A stretch of 64,000 nucleotides of DNA from NCBI GenBank assembly GCA_964511875.1, contig CAZEHS010000001.1, positions 62,001-126,000 of the forward strand, written 5' to 3'. The translations under genes and the position numbers were made by a program. A model generated the notes under the pieces. The model had not been told where the DNA came from. It saw only the letters and a program-made list of their open reading frames with translations, and did not search any database. How positions within the stretch are numbered: position 1 is the first letter of the stretch; the number at the start of each line of letters is the position of its first letter. Positions 47,436 through 58,113 of this stretch are shown in pieces. Source of the stretch: CAZEHS01 sp964511875. GTDB lineage: Bacteria > Bacillota > Clostridia > Peptostreptococcales > Acidaminobacteraceae.

Positions 47436-49055
47436 TCAGGGTGCGATCACTGTGCTTGCATCCAAGGTCACTGCTGTCTGTGCCAATAACCTGCCGATGA
47501 ACGATGCATTAGTTCCCAATGTGATATTCGTCATACTGATTACGATTCCCTCAAAATGCGAACCTGTTCCAATTGATGTGGTTCCAGCTGTCTGCCAGAA
47601 GACATTCTTGGCCTGAGCTCCGCCCGTCAAAATTATATTCGTATCACTGGCTTGGGTAAGGCCCTGGGCTATCTGGAAAATCCACACATCATCAGGACCC
47701 CCGTTCAAAGTGACGTCCGAATTGATCAGAACGCCGGTACCCCACTTATAAACACCCGGTGTCAGTGTTTTTCCGCTAAGGTCTCCGCTGTACAGCTCGG
47801 TATAATCGGCTGCCCTGCCTGCTGCATCGGTGTATGCGGTTTCCATGTTGCTTATTGCGGTAGTGAGGCTTGCAGGAGTCGGTTGCGCAAAGTCTGAGGC
47901 ATAAGCCTTTCCTGTGATCTGGCTGGAAAGTGAAAACAGATTGCTTGCATCCGCAGTGAGTGAAAATCCGGTGATTCCAGTCGAATCAATCGGACTTACT
48001 CCGATATCTCCGGTTATAGCTGAATCAGGCACGGAAGATATCCCCGTTTTGGCAAGGATTACAAAATTCCCGGCAGTTCCCAGATCAACCGGATTAACTC
48101 CTACAACCACCGGTGGAGTAACCGGCGGTGTCACGGGTGGTGTCACTGCCGGAGTATCGGTTGTCTGGCCGGTTTCATCCACAGTAACGACAGTTGTTGC
48201 CTTTTTTGTCGCATCCGCGGCAGAAGCGGATGTAATCACGGCTGTACCTGCTGCAACGGGTGTTACCACACCATCTTTTACCTTAGCCACTTCCATGTCA
48301 CTTGAAGTCCAAATGATGGTTTTGTCTGCCGCATTCTCAGGCGTGACCGTGGCGGTTATCGTTCCAGTCGCTCCGCCTGCTGTCAACGTCATATCATCAT
48401 GATTGACATTCACTGCGGTGACAGCTGTTTCGGAAGGTGTGATACCTGCTGTTTCATGATTCAATCCATTATAGACCGCCACCAATGCCTCTGCTCTGGT
48501 TATTTTTGATGTGGGCATGAAGCTCCCATCGGGATAACCGATCATGATCCGTGCTTCGAGAGCCGCGATGACCGCCTGTCTGCTCCAATCGGCAATGGAC
48601 GATGCATCAGTGAAGGCAGGGACGCTTGCCTCTGGAGTCAGTGCTTTTACACGGCTGAGGATCACCGCAGACTCCTGACGGGAAATATTCCCTTCAGGCT
48701 GGATGGTGCCGTCCGGATAGCCATCGGCATAACCGGCTGATTTTGCAATGGCGGGTGCATACCAGGCATCACCTTTCACATCTGTGTACTTTACTTCTGT
48801 TCCATTATTGATTTTGAATGCGCTGTTAATCAGTGTAAAAAATTCAGCCCGGCCAATTGCCTGATCCGGCTTGAATGACCCATCAGGATAACCGGATGCA
48901 ATTCCCGAAGCCAGGGCGGACTTGATCGTATCCTTCGCCCAATGTGACGAATAGTCATTCGACTGCAGATCTTCACCGAAAACCGGTAAAAATGACGAGA
49001 AGATCATCAGGAAGCACAATACCAATACGAATGGTTTATTATAATGTTTTCTCAT
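47436..49055 (-). CDS. S-layer-homology surface protein with Big_2 and ice-binding-like (DUF3494) domains
   Basis: A 539-residue exported protein. A signal peptide (about 1-27) is followed by three SLH repeats (about 33-200: HWAKDTIKSALASGIASGYPDGSFKP, WYAPAIAKSAGYADGYPDGTI, WSRQAVIAALEARIMIGYPDGSF), a bacterial Ig-like Big_2 domain (about 212-295), a TPPV repeat linker, and a C-terminal DUF3494 domain (about 315-539: LGTAGNFVILAKTGISSVPDSAITGDIGVSP, DVWIFQIAQGL, GIVISMTNITLGTNASFIGRLLAQTAVTLD). The SLH part binds the cell wall. DUF3494 is the fold of ice-binding proteins but is also found in adhesins. AAAGGAG precedes ATG 49055, behind a pho-box-like promoter. Confidence 0.92.
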   Translation of the reverse strand: MRKHYNKPFVLVLCFLMIFSSFLPVFGEDLQSNDYSSHWAKDTIKSALASGIASGYPDGSFKPDQAIGRAEFFTLINSAFKINNGTEVKYTDVKGDAWYAPAIAKSAGYADGYPDGTIQPEGNISRQESAVILSRVKALTPEASVPAFTDASSIADWSRQAVIAALEARIMIGYPDGSFMPTSKITRAEALVAVYNGLNHETAGITPSETAVTAVNVNHDDMTLTAGGATGTITATVTPENAADKTIIWTSSDMEVAKVKDGVVTPVAAGTAVITSASAADATKKATTVVTVDETGQTTDTPAVTPPVTPPVTPPVVVGVNPVDLGTAGNFVILAKTGISSVPDSAITGDIGVSPIDSTGITGFSLTADASNLFSLSSQITGKAYASDFAQPTPASLTTAISNMETAYTDAAGRAADYTELYSGDLSGKTLTPGVYKWGTGVLINSDVTLNGGPDDVWIFQIAQGLTQASDTNIILTGGAQAKNVFWQTAGTTSIGTGSHFEGIVISMTNITLGTNASFIGRLLAQTAVTLDASTVIAP

Positions 49056-49096
49056 GCGACACTCCTTTGTTATTTTGTATGTTACCTGTCAAACCA

Positions 49097-49130
49097 ATCT
49101 TATCGAATCGGTCTGACAGAATTCTGACAG
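49097..49130 (-). promoter_or_regulatory. Pho-box-like promoter of the SLH protein gene
   Basis: Reading leftwards: direct repeat CTGTCA-GAATT-CTGTCA (49130-49114, 11-bp period), then exactly 11 bp, then TAAGAT as -10 (49102-49097). There is no normal -35 box. In PhoB-type promoters the pho box replaces the -35 at just this distance. The start codon follows 42 bp further on. Confidence 0.65.
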
Positions 49131-49276
49131 TACATGTGTTGATGTGACAGCATGATGAGTGTCTTCAGATTTTTACCGGACCTTGTGACCATCCTTGAAT
49201 CATGCCGTAAAATTCACCGGCATCAATCGGCTTGATTTTTTTCATAAGCTGAGAACTGACCTTCCTTCATCCATGT

Positions 49277-51697
49277 TCATGGTGATAGCGTACCCATCTG
49301 AATCAGGACTGAATGGTTCAGCTGATCATTGGCAAGATCAATTCTATTCCCATTCATGGTTTTTCCATCCACAGATATGCTGCGTACTCCCATGCTTAGT
49401 TTATCAGGGTTGCTGACTTTTATTTCATAGGTTGTATCAAGATGATGATATGTGATTGAGTACTCCGTCCATTTCTTCGGTATGCATGGGTTGATGACCA
49501 GACTATCGCCGTTTTTAATGAATCCAAGGATGTTTTCAATGCCAGCCTTCAGCATCCATCCGGCTGATCCCGTATACCAGGTCCATCCCCCTCTTCCGAT
49601 ATGAGGATGCTCTCCATAAACATCTGCCGCCATCACATACGGCTCAACCTTATAAATGGATACCTCCCGATCGGTGCGGGTATGATTGACTGGATTGATC
49701 AGACCGAACAGCTCAAAGGCCTTATCACCGTCACCAAGCATGGCAAACGCTGCGATGACCCAGGCAGCTGCATGGGTATACTGTCCTCCGTTTTCACGGA
49801 CACCCGGAACATATCCCTTGATATAACCCGGCTCCATATCACCATCATAAAAAGGCGGGGTCAGCAGCTTGATGATTCCTTCAGCACGCATCACCAGGTA
49901 GTCTTCCATGGAATCCATGGCTTTTTCAGCTCTTTCAGGATTTCCAGCTCCTGATATCACAGCCCATGTCTGAGACAGCGAGTCGATTTTACACTCTCGA
50001 TTATTCACCGAACCCAAAGGGGTTCCATCATCAAAAAAAGCCCTTTTATACCAGTTACCGTCCCATGCATTGGATTCAATCGACTCTGTTATTTTTTTCC
50101 TGATCTCGGCATAGGAGTCAGCACGTGAATCATCACCCATTTCACGGCAGATCGGTATGAATTTCTGCAGGGTTGTGATCAGGAACCATCCCAGCCATAC
50201 GCTCTCTCCCTTTCCCTCATTACCAACCCGGTTCATTCCGTCGTTCCAGTCTCCTCCGCCAATCAGTGGCAGACCCCGTTCACCAAACTTGAGTCCATTT
50301 TGAACAGCGCGTACGCAGTGATCATATAGAGATGAAGCTTCGGCTGAAATCCTTGGTGTACAATATCTTTCATCTTCATGATCCTTTAAAATGTCTTCTT
50401 CCAAGAATGGTATTTCAATTTTCAGTATTTCAGTATCCCCTGTTATTCTTATATACTCCGCAGTGACATAGGGAAGCCACAGATAATCATCGGAGATTCG
50501 GGTTCTGGTTCCCTTCCCGGACGGTTCATGCCACCAGTGCAGGACATCCCCTTCCAAAAATTGATGCTGAGCATGTTTTAATATCTGATTCTTAGCCATT
50601 TGGGGCCATACAGCAGCAAGAGAAAGACTGTCCTGGAGCTGATCACGGAAACCAAATGCGCCTCCTGATTGGTAGAATCCTGATCTGGCCCACATCCTGC
50701 AGGATACCACCTGATATAACAGCCATCCGTTAAGCATGATGTTCATGGCAGAATCCGGTGTTTTCACTTGGATGATCTGAAGTTTTTCTTTCCACATTTT
50801 TTTTACAGCATTCAGTGAGTCCTTGGCATTTTCCGGATTTTTAAACCTGTCACACAATTCTCGGTACTTCTCAGAATCCTTAGCCATTCCCAGAAGGAAT
50901 ACAATCTCCTTTGTTTCCTGAGGCTTTATGTTAATATTCACCTGCATGGCTGCACATGCATCGCAGCCTGCACCGAGTACGCCGGACAGCTTTTCTTTCT
51001 TTAAGGCTTCCGGCGAGTTGGCTTTCCCCTGTCCGAAAAAAGCACTTCTGTCTCCTGTCACAGACCGGTCATTGACAGAAGTCTCCATAAAACAAACCTG
51101 ATCTGCAAAATCCCTGTTGTACGGGTTTTCGATGAGGAGAGTTCCAAGATCATTCTGGGAGGTTTTCAGATGCATCGCCGTTTCACGGGCATCTACCCCG
51201 AGGACCGGTCGTACATAGTATGTCAGGCTTAGATCAATGTCTTCTGCCCTGTCGTTTCTTAAACGGATGATACTTATTTTTACAGTACCTTCTTCCGGTA
51301 CAAACTGTACTAATTCTTGAGTTATTCCATGGCTGACATGTTCAAATTCAGTATATCCGAACCCATGCCTGATGGTATAAGGTTCACCCTCTCTTATTGG
51401 CAGGGGCGTAATGGACCATATTTCTTCCTTATTCTCTTTCAGATAGAATATTTCACCTGGACAGTCACTGACAGGATCATTGGACCATGGAGATATCCGG
51501 TTCTCCCGGCTGTTCCCTGACCAAGTGAATCCTCCGCCTGATTCAGAAACGATAAAGCCGAATTCCGGGTTAGCAATTACATTCACCCATGGAGCTGGGG
51601 TCACCAGATTCTTTTCGAGAGTGATGATGTATTCTGAACCATTGCTGCTAAAGCCTCCAAGGCCATTAGGGAATAGAAGTCGATTATCAGTTGTCAT
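49277..51697 (-). CDS. GH94-family protein, C-terminal partner of the cyclic beta-glucan synthase
   Basis: An 806-residue protein of the cellobiose phosphorylase/Glyco_transf_36 type. A supersandwich domain (about 1-265) is followed by an alpha/alpha barrel (about 300-740) with RMWARSGFYQSGGAFGFRDQLQDSL, LPLIGGGDWNDGMNRVG (the Asp is the general acid) and GENGGQYTHAAAW-like RENGGQYTHAAAWV near 640. No signal peptide. ATG 51697 overlaps the stop of the large synthase gene (ATGA), and together they match single-chain NdvB. It probably trims or phosphorolyses the beta-1,2-glucan product. It could work alone as a phosphorylase. Confidence 0.88.
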   Translation of the reverse strand: MTTDNRLLFPNGLGGFSSNGSEYIITLEKNLVTPAPWVNVIANPEFGFIVSESGGGFTWSGNSRENRISPWSNDPVSDCPGEIFYLKENKEEIWSITPLPIREGEPYTIRHGFGYTEFEHVSHGITQELVQFVPEEGTVKISIIRLRNDRAEDIDLSLTYYVRPVLGVDARETAMHLKTSQNDLGTLLIENPYNRDFADQVCFMETSVNDRSVTGDRSAFFGQGKANSPEALKKEKLSGVLGAGCDACAAMQVNINIKPQETKEIVFLLGMAKDSEKYRELCDRFKNPENAKDSLNAVKKMWKEKLQIIQVKTPDSAMNIMLNGWLLYQVVSCRMWARSGFYQSGGAFGFRDQLQDSLSLAAVWPQMAKNQILKHAQHQFLEGDVLHWWHEPSGKGTRTRISDDYLWLPYVTAEYIRITGDTEILKIEIPFLEEDILKDHEDERYCTPRISAEASSLYDHCVRAVQNGLKFGERGLPLIGGGDWNDGMNRVGNEGKGESVWLGWFLITTLQKFIPICREMGDDSRADSYAEIRKKITESIESNAWDGNWYKRAFFDDGTPLGSVNNRECKIDSLSQTWAVISGAGNPERAEKAMDSMEDYLVMRAEGIIKLLTPPFYDGDMEPGYIKGYVPGVRENGGQYTHAAAWVIAAFAMLGDGDKAFELFGLINPVNHTRTDREVSIYKVEPYVMAADVYGEHPHIGRGGWTWYTGSAGWMLKAGIENILGFIKNGDSLVINPCIPKKWTEYSITYHHLDTTYEIKVSNPDKLSMGVRSISVDGKTMNGNRIDLANDQLNHSVLIQMGTLSP

Positions 51698-54600
51698 TGT
51701 TTATCACCACTATTTCCATTTTTAGCAGGGCTTTTTCCGGAAGAAACGTATCTCAATTGTTCATCCATGGCACCTCCACCTCCGATTAATATGATCCTGG
51801 CAGCAGCACAAAGAAGATTGGTATCCTGGGGTGCCATATTGTTAGCATTTAGAATGAACACATCTCCTTGACGGTTCAATATATCGTGGGTCTGACTTGA
51901 ATAAACGATATCCGTTATCAGCGAAAACAGTGGATTCGTATAGCTGTTTTCCTCCTGGCTTAAAATCACCAGGTCTACCTTCAGATCTTTCAGTCTCCAG
52001 TATTCATGAGCTTTCAGTACCTCATAAAGTATGTCCACTTCCTCAGTCTTACTGAGCATGACCAGGATGATGGATCGATCGCCGGATATACCATAAGGCC
52101 ACAATGATGACTGACCTCTCTGGTTTTCCTTGATCAGGTGTTCGAATCTGCGCTTAATCGGACTGATGAAAATGATGTCTGAGATCATTTCCTGATACAG
52201 CCTCATCTCCTGCGCCTTAATGTTCAGATACTTCGTCTCCACTTGACTTCGTGTAAGTGCCAGCCAGAATGAAGCATCACAGGATTCGATGGTGCTGTAT
52301 TTCTCTATCAGTTCCATGACGGCGTCCCTGGTGTCGGCCATGGTCGTTACGAACGAAATTCTGGTTTCTTTCCCTGGATCGACTTTAACCCTGGTCCTGA
52401 GGCTGAATATCGGATCCAGGACGGGTCCCAAGCTGTTGGTAAGCGGCTTCTCACGCTCTACCATAACCGGATTGCTGACAGTGTGTCCTCTCCCGATGAA
52501 CTGCATCCGGTCTGTTTCATACTGGATGGCGCCCACTGTTTCTCCATCAATTACCGGGAAGTGAGCACTCCACTTCTCATTATTCCCTTCCCCCCTCAGA
52601 CGTCGATTTGCCAGAAGTGCATCATATTGAGAGTCGAATTCGGTTTTTACAAAAAGATTGCTGAAGGCCGGATGGGCCAAGTCACTTTCAGGTGATGCCA
52701 ATACTACTTCACAGTAGCTTGTCACCTCAATTATGCAGGGCTCATTGCCTTTATTCTTAAGCTTCACCCTTCGGATCTCCGTATTGTCACCTGATGCCAC
52801 AACTATTTCAGTGGAGGTTTCAATCTGACCATCCGTTCTTTTGAATGCCGCCTTATCAGAAGTAAAAACAGCCTCGTATTTCTCGGGAAGAACATTCAGT
52901 GGTGCATATGCTGCTGACCAGGTTTGATTCAAATCAACGTTCTTAATATAAAAGAACATCCCGAAATCGCCAGATATCAAATCTTCTCTCCATCTCGACA
53001 GTGCGATCGTCTTTGTTCTGCTGTAGCCGGTGCCTTTATCCGTCAGCATTACTGAGTAATTGCCGTTGGACAGGACATGCGTTCTGGGAAGAACCTTATC
53101 AGGCTCAGTGAACCTTCTGTATGAGCCCTGATCACGAAAAACCATTCCTTTGGACTGCAAAATTTTCTCTTTGTTTTCCTTTGTGAACACGACATTGAGC
53201 GGTACTTTTTCCTGAAGCAGCAGCCTTGCAGCCTTTACGTGAGGATCAGCTGAAAATCGCTTCTGCATCCGGTTGTTATTGATATAATTGTTGAGAGCCA
53301 TCAGGCTCATCCCCTGATGATGGGCCATATAGCTTTTTATGATCACGCGCTTGGAATGAAAATCAAGGCGTTCCGGAGTATAGTCTGCCGCTTCGTAATA
53401 GCCGTATGGACCTTCCAATCCTTCGGCTTTCAGATATTTTATATTCTTAAAAGCATCAACAGGCCTTACCAGAAGAGCTAAGAAAGTGGCATAAGGTGCA
53501 GCAACCGCATCTTCGATCAGTCCCCTCTTAAGTCCTAGCCATGGAACTCCAATGGCTTTATATTGGTAATCCAGGTTGATGTCCAGAGAATTGTAAGACG
53601 ACTCGGACGTCCCCCAGGGCATTCCCCTCTGTTTGCCATACTTCATCTGGCTCTTGATGACAAACGAGTAGGTCTCATCCAGCAATGTATTTTTATAGCT
53701 TCTCATTATCAGAAGCGGCATCAGGTACTCGAACATGGTTCCGCTCCACGAAACAAGACCTTTAAAACGATCCACCACTGTAAGCGACCTGCCCAATATG
53801 AACCAATGCTTTGGCGGAATTTCTCCTCTTGCTATCGCTATATAACTGGTTTGCCTTGCTTCAGAAGCCATCAGGTCATAATAGGAGTTTGTCAGCTTGT
53901 TTTTCTCAATATCGAAACCGATGGAAAACAGATGCCTCCTGCTGTCATACAGGGATGCAAAATGTGTATCCAGCGACAAATCGCTGATTCTCCCGATCAA
54001 GGTGTCAAGGCGCTCGATGAACCTCGTCGAGAACCCGCGTGATCTGACCACTGCCGTTCTCAGCTCATTCAGCCATGACAGATCCTCTTTAGATGCGCGC
54101 CCGTCTGTTTTCTGGATATCATCCATCAAATCATCAATCTGCTCAAGAATTGCATTGCACTGTTTTTCAATGCTGTTCAGGTTGCAATTCATGTTCAGAC
54201 TGTTCAGCAGGCTATTTGTCTTATCCGCTATACTGTCATCTGACATGTCTTGTGGAATGGTGCCTATCAACCCAATAAAGGGTGCGAAATCATTGAGCTC
54301 GGATTTGAACGCCTTTGCCATCCCTGAAAGCTTTGATTTCCAAGCCTGCTTCTTAACAGCTGCAAAAGCGTCCCCTTCGATCATTTCAGTCAAAGCTGCA
54401 TCCCATTGGGACAGGCTGATGTGATCTTCCTCCTCCAAGTGATTCAGGCAGGCGAAGTCCAAAGGGAAGTCCTCGCCCTCATCTAGTCCGCTCCGGAGGG
54501 TGTCTTTGATTCCTTCGATGAATGCTTTATCCACCAGAGGTCGTGAAGAATACTCCTTCAGGCCCTGAATCAGTGTGGTCAGATAACACACCAGGTTCCC

Positions 54601-57600
54601 GCTATCCACTGTCGAGACATAGAGAGGCTTTAAGGGCAAAAGACTCCTCGTGTCATACCAGTTGTATAAGTGCCCATTCCATTTTTCCATTTTATCAATC
54701 GTAGCTACGGTTTTAGAGATAGAATTAACAGTTTCAAGGATGCCGAGATACCCCATGTCCCTGGCTGTTAAAGAAGCCAAAAGACCTAGCCCGATGTTAG
54801 TGGGTGACGTCCTGTAGGCGATTCCTCTTGGAGGATCTTCCTGAAAGTTATCCGGAGGCAGATAATTGTTCCGTGTGTTCGCGAACTCTTCAAAATAGCG
54901 CCATGTCTTTCTCGATATCTTCCGGAGTTCCAATAAATCTTCCGCCTCCAACTTCTCCTGTTCCTTGTAATCATCCCTGCTGATGAAATAAGCGATGAAG
55001 GGTGCACATCCCCAGATCACCAGAAAAGCCAGTGATAATCCGAGATTCATCGGTTTAAACAAGTATGCCGATGCCACAGCCACGACTCCTACTGCAGAAC
55101 TTGCTCCCATACTCCCAAGATAGCTTTTCAACGAATTACTCTGGCCTTTTTCAGCATCCGCTGAAGTTACCCATTCGAGCATGTTCTTCTTGGTCACAAG
55201 GACCCTGACAAGCGTGACGAGTATGGCGTCCAAAATCACCAATGATTGGTAGGGTAGAAAAATCAAGGACAGCATCAATTGATATGCTGCGGCTTTAAGC
55301 CCAAAGAACCCCGAAATATGTCTTTTAATTCTGTCCGGTTTCATACCGCCGGTAAATACATGGCCCCAGAAGTTGATTGCAAGAGGAAGTCCCAATGTGA
55401 GAATGCCTAATCCTGACCAAAAATAACCGCTTCCCGGCAGAATACTGAAGCCCAAAAATATCAGCACCATTATTGACGGCGCTACAAGGCTCCTTCGCAG
55501 ATTATCAGTCATTTTCCAGATGGAGATTTTAGAGAGAGGGTTTTTAATCAGATTCTTATTCTTATCATAGATTTTACGACTCAGCCAGGGCAGCAGCTGC
55601 CAATCCCCACGAATCCATCTGTGCAGCCTTGCTATGAACGAATTGTACTTCGAGGGGTATGAATCCACTAATTCCAGATCACTCACAAGAGCAGCCCTGA
55701 CGTAGGAACCTTCCAGCAAGTCATGGCTGAGAATTGCATTTTCCGGGACTGCATCTTTTAGTATGGTTTGAAAGATCCGAAGATCATAGATCCCCTTTCC
55801 GGTAAAAATGCCCTCATCAAAAAGATCCTGATACACGTCGGATATCGCACTGGCATATGGGTCAATGCCTTCCTGACCTGTATAGATCCTTGCAAAAATC
55901 GATTTGTTGGAGCTGTCCATATCGAATGAAATCCGGGGCTGCATAAGACCGTAGCCTTCGACAACGATCCCCTTTTCAGGATCGATAACCGGCATATTCA
56001 GCGGGTGAGCCATTGTTCCAATCATTTTTTTAGCCATCCCGAGGGGCAGGACGGTGTCAGCATCAAGTGTTATGACATATTTTATATCCGTATCCGGCAG
56101 TCTTTTGTTTGAATAAAAAGTAAAGCTCGTTTCATCTGAACCGAGGAGCATCTCGTTGAACTCCATCAAGGCTCCTCTTTTACGTTCCCAGCCGGTCCAG
56201 TTGTCATCCACTTCATTGTACTGACTGAGCCGATGATAGAAATAGAATATGTCCTTTTCGTTTTTTGCATACTTGTCATTCAGTGCTTTTACGCCTGAGA
56301 AAGCTTCCAGTATGACCTGCTGATCATCCTTGTTCTTGGGGCCCTGCGAATCTTTGAACGCACCGATCAGAGCGAAATACAGGTTTTCTTCGACATTTGC
56401 AAGGTAGTGATTTTCCATGTTTTCCAACAATTCCACGACGCGTTTGGGATCAGGAAGCAGGGCAGGTATGACAACCATGGTGCTGATATTCTCCGGAATC
56501 CCGTCTTTTAACTCAAGCCGAGGAAAAACAGCCGGCTTTTTTACTTTACATACCAGCCAGTTCACAATCGAAATAGCCATCTCTGAAGCCGGTATGACAA
56601 CAGCTGCGCCGACAAGCACTGCAAAACCGATATAATTCCCTTCGAGATTCCCCATCGCATAGATGATCGAAGACGTTACCGTCAATAGGATGAAAGAAGC
56701 GATGGACACCATATAGATGATTCCTGGACGGCTCTTTATCTTTCGCGCAAATCTTGTAAGGTTCCTAACCTTTCCCTTCTGTCCGCTCTCAAGGCTTTTT
56801 AAGCCTTTACCGATCAGATAGTAGCCTACATGAGCTCTTTTTGCACTGATGTTATCCTGCTGCTTCCCATCAGCGTTTTCCATGCAGGACTTTGCAAGTG
56901 TGATGGCTTCCCTGGCGATATGGAGCTCTGAAACACCATATGTTTTGGCGAGTTTTTCAATCTCACTTCTGTAATGATTACGGGAGTCAAGATCCATACG
57001 GTTGTACGTTCCATCCGGATCCTGTCTCAGTATTTTTTCCACATAGCTTGCGGACTCAAACACATTGACCCAGTCCAAGCTGGAGACGTACTTCATGCTG
57101 ATTATGCAGTTTCCCATTGACACGGTACTGACGGCCTGAGCATTGTGCTCCTTTTGGGCAAGAATCTCCGTTGTGGTGCCAAATTTGTCAAGTTGTTCAT
57201 CGATATACCTTAACACGTTGGAATAACTGCGTCCAGACCGCCTTAATCGATAGAACAGGTGCTCAACGAATGATGGGTCCGCTTCATTTATCTCATCAAT
57301 ATTGTTCTTGAATAACCTGATCAGTTTTTCGGAATCAACCGCCTCATCCGACCACCACTTCTCAACTATTTCATCAGCAGCATTCCATTGTTTCTGTGTT
57401 TCCTGGATTCTTCCACAAATTGTCCTGAGGTTCTCGATGAGAACCAATCTAAGCATTGTAGGTATTACCCATATCTCCCTGTCAAAAAGTATATTATGAG
57501 ATTGATATGCTTCCAGATATTTGAGCAGTGTATGCTCCTCAATCTGACCATCGAGTTGGCCCACTACCTCCATGGCAATGGCAAATACTCTTGCGTATCC

Positions 57601-58047
57601 CTTCAAAGGGCCATTTTTCAAGACCGGAAGATTGTAATAGTCCTTCTTGGCAAGGTCCCTTCGGATCCCCTTCACCTGTTCCTCGATGATATAAAAATTA
57701 TCAAGCAGCCATTCCGCAGCGGGAGTTACTGTCCTCTTCTGATTGATGTCCTCATTCAGGCTCTTGTACACTGAAAGAATATAACTGTAATTATCATTCA
57801 TCCGTGCAATCGGCCAGTTCAGGGTATTTCTTTTTGATGAAACAGAATGCCCGATTGAGCTTCTCCTGGCATGGTCCTCTAGCTCCTCAACTGTCAGAGA
57901 AGCGTTTTGAATGCTAATGTTCCTGTTCCTGCGAATCCTTACAAAAACAATCCTGAACAGGAATAGTACTGACAGGAAAACAGCGATTTCAATCATGCCG
58001 ATTATCTGGGCAGAGCTGATTGATTGTGCGATGGTGATATTAGTCAA
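51694..58047 (-). CDS. ndvB: Cyclic beta-1,2-glucan synthase-like protein (NdvB type, GT84)
   Basis: A protein of about 2117 residues. N-terminal TM (about 5-25), soluble region, TM pair (about 450-520), GT84 catalytic part with YVITLDADTVLPLGMAKKM (about 665) and the QxxRW-like HRWIRGDWQLLPWLS (about 820), more TM helices (about 860-1050), a glycoamylase-like domain with SWSGTMFEYLMPLL (about 1435) and GMPWGTSESSYN, and a GH94-type supersandwich (about 1650-1950). Single-chain NdvB continues into a second GH94 unit, here a separate gene. TTG 58047 has GGGGGAG at 6 nt; ATG 58074 is in frame but lacks a site. It makes beta-glucan at the membrane. Confidence 0.9.
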   Translation of the reverse strand: MTNITIAQSISSAQIIGMIEIAVFLSVLFLFRIVFVRIRRNRNISIQNASLTVEELEDHARRSSIGHSVSSKRNTLNWPIARMNDNYSYILSVYKSLNEDINQKRTVTPAAEWLLDNFYIIEEQVKGIRRDLAKKDYYNLPVLKNGPLKGYARVFAIAMEVVGQLDGQIEEHTLLKYLEAYQSHNILFDREIWVIPTMLRLVLIENLRTICGRIQETQKQWNAADEIVEKWWSDEAVDSEKLIRLFKNNIDEINEADPSFVEHLFYRLRRSGRSYSNVLRYIDEQLDKFGTTTEILAQKEHNAQAVSTVSMGNCIISMKYVSSLDWVNVFESASYVEKILRQDPDGTYNRMDLDSRNHYRSEIEKLAKTYGVSELHIAREAITLAKSCMENADGKQQDNISAKRAHVGYYLIGKGLKSLESGQKGKVRNLTRFARKIKSRPGIIYMVSIASFILLTVTSSIIYAMGNLEGNYIGFAVLVGAAVVIPASEMAISIVNWLVCKVKKPAVFPRLELKDGIPENISTMVVIPALLPDPKRVVELLENMENHYLANVEENLYFALIGAFKDSQGPKNKDDQQVILEAFSGVKALNDKYAKNEKDIFYFYHRLSQYNEVDDNWTGWERKRGALMEFNEMLLGSDETSFTFYSNKRLPDTDIKYVITLDADTVLPLGMAKKMIGTMAHPLNMPVIDPEKGIVVEGYGLMQPRISFDMDSSNKSIFARIYTGQEGIDPYASAISDVYQDLFDEGIFTGKGIYDLRIFQTILKDAVPENAILSHDLLEGSYVRAALVSDLELVDSYPSKYNSFIARLHRWIRGDWQLLPWLSRKIYDKNKNLIKNPLSKISIWKMTDNLRRSLVAPSIMVLIFLGFSILPGSGYFWSGLGILTLGLPLAINFWGHVFTGGMKPDRIKRHISGFFGLKAAAYQLMLSLIFLPYQSLVILDAILVTLVRVLVTKKNMLEWVTSADAEKGQSNSLKSYLGSMGASSAVGVVAVASAYLFKPMNLGLSLAFLVIWGCAPFIAYFISRDDYKEQEKLEAEDLLELRKISRKTWRYFEEFANTRNNYLPPDNFQEDPPRGIAYRTSPTNIGLGLLASLTARDMGYLGILETVNSISKTVATIDKMEKWNGHLYNWYDTRSLLPLKPLYVSTVDSGNLVCYLTTLIQGLKEYSSRPLVDKAFIEGIKDTLRSGLDEGEDFPLDFACLNHLEEEDHISLSQWDAALTEMIEGDAFAAVKKQAWKSKLSGMAKAFKSELNDFAPFIGLIGTIPQDMSDDSIADKTNSLLNSLNMNCNLNSIEKQCNAILEQIDDLMDDIQKTDGRASKEDLSWLNELRTAVVRSRGFSTRFIERLDTLIGRISDLSLDTHFASLYDSRRHLFSIGFDIEKNKLTNSYYDLMASEARQTSYIAIARGEIPPKHWFILGRSLTVVDRFKGLVSWSGTMFEYLMPLLIMRSYKNTLLDETYSFVIKSQMKYGKQRGMPWGTSESSYNSLDINLDYQYKAIGVPWLGLKRGLIEDAVAAPYATFLALLVRPVDAFKNIKYLKAEGLEGPYGYYEAADYTPERLDFHSKRVIIKSYMAHHQGMSLMALNNYINNNRMQKRFSADPHVKAARLLLQEKVPLNVVFTKENKEKILQSKGMVFRDQGSYRRFTEPDKVLPRTHVLSNGNYSVMLTDKGTGYSRTKTIALSRWREDLISGDFGMFFYIKNVDLNQTWSAAYAPLNVLPEKYEAVFTSDKAAFKRTDGQIETSTEIVVASGDNTEIRRVKLKNKGNEPCIIEVTSYCEVVLASPESDLAHPAFSNLFVKTEFDSQYDALLANRRLRGEGNNEKWSAHFPVIDGETVGAIQYETDRMQFIGRGHTVSNPVMVEREKPLTNSLGPVLDPIFSLRTRVKVDPGKETRISFVTTMADTRDAVMELIEKYSTIESCDASFWLALTRSQVETKYLNIKAQEMRLYQEMISDIIFISPIKRRFEHLIKENQRGQSSLWPYGISGDRSIILVMLSKTEEVDILYEVLKAHEYWRLKDLKVDLVILSQEENSYTNPLFSLITDIVYSSQTHDILNRQGDVFILNANNMAPQDTNLLCAAARIILIGGGGAMDEQLRYVSSGKSPAKNGNSGDKQ

Positions 58048-58113
58048 TATAAGCTCCCCCTTTTTATGATTCATTGCATCAATTCTTTGATACCCCAAAT
58101 ATCCTGTAAAATG

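Noticed and set aside
48100..48160. DNA-level tandem repeat
   Set aside because: It is a short TPPV protein linker repeat inside the SLH gene and needs no other explanation.
48944..49416. Short rightward ORFs between the SLH and GH94 genes
   Set aside because: No ribosome binding sites and no protein-like content; the region is promoter and 3' end of the leftward genes.
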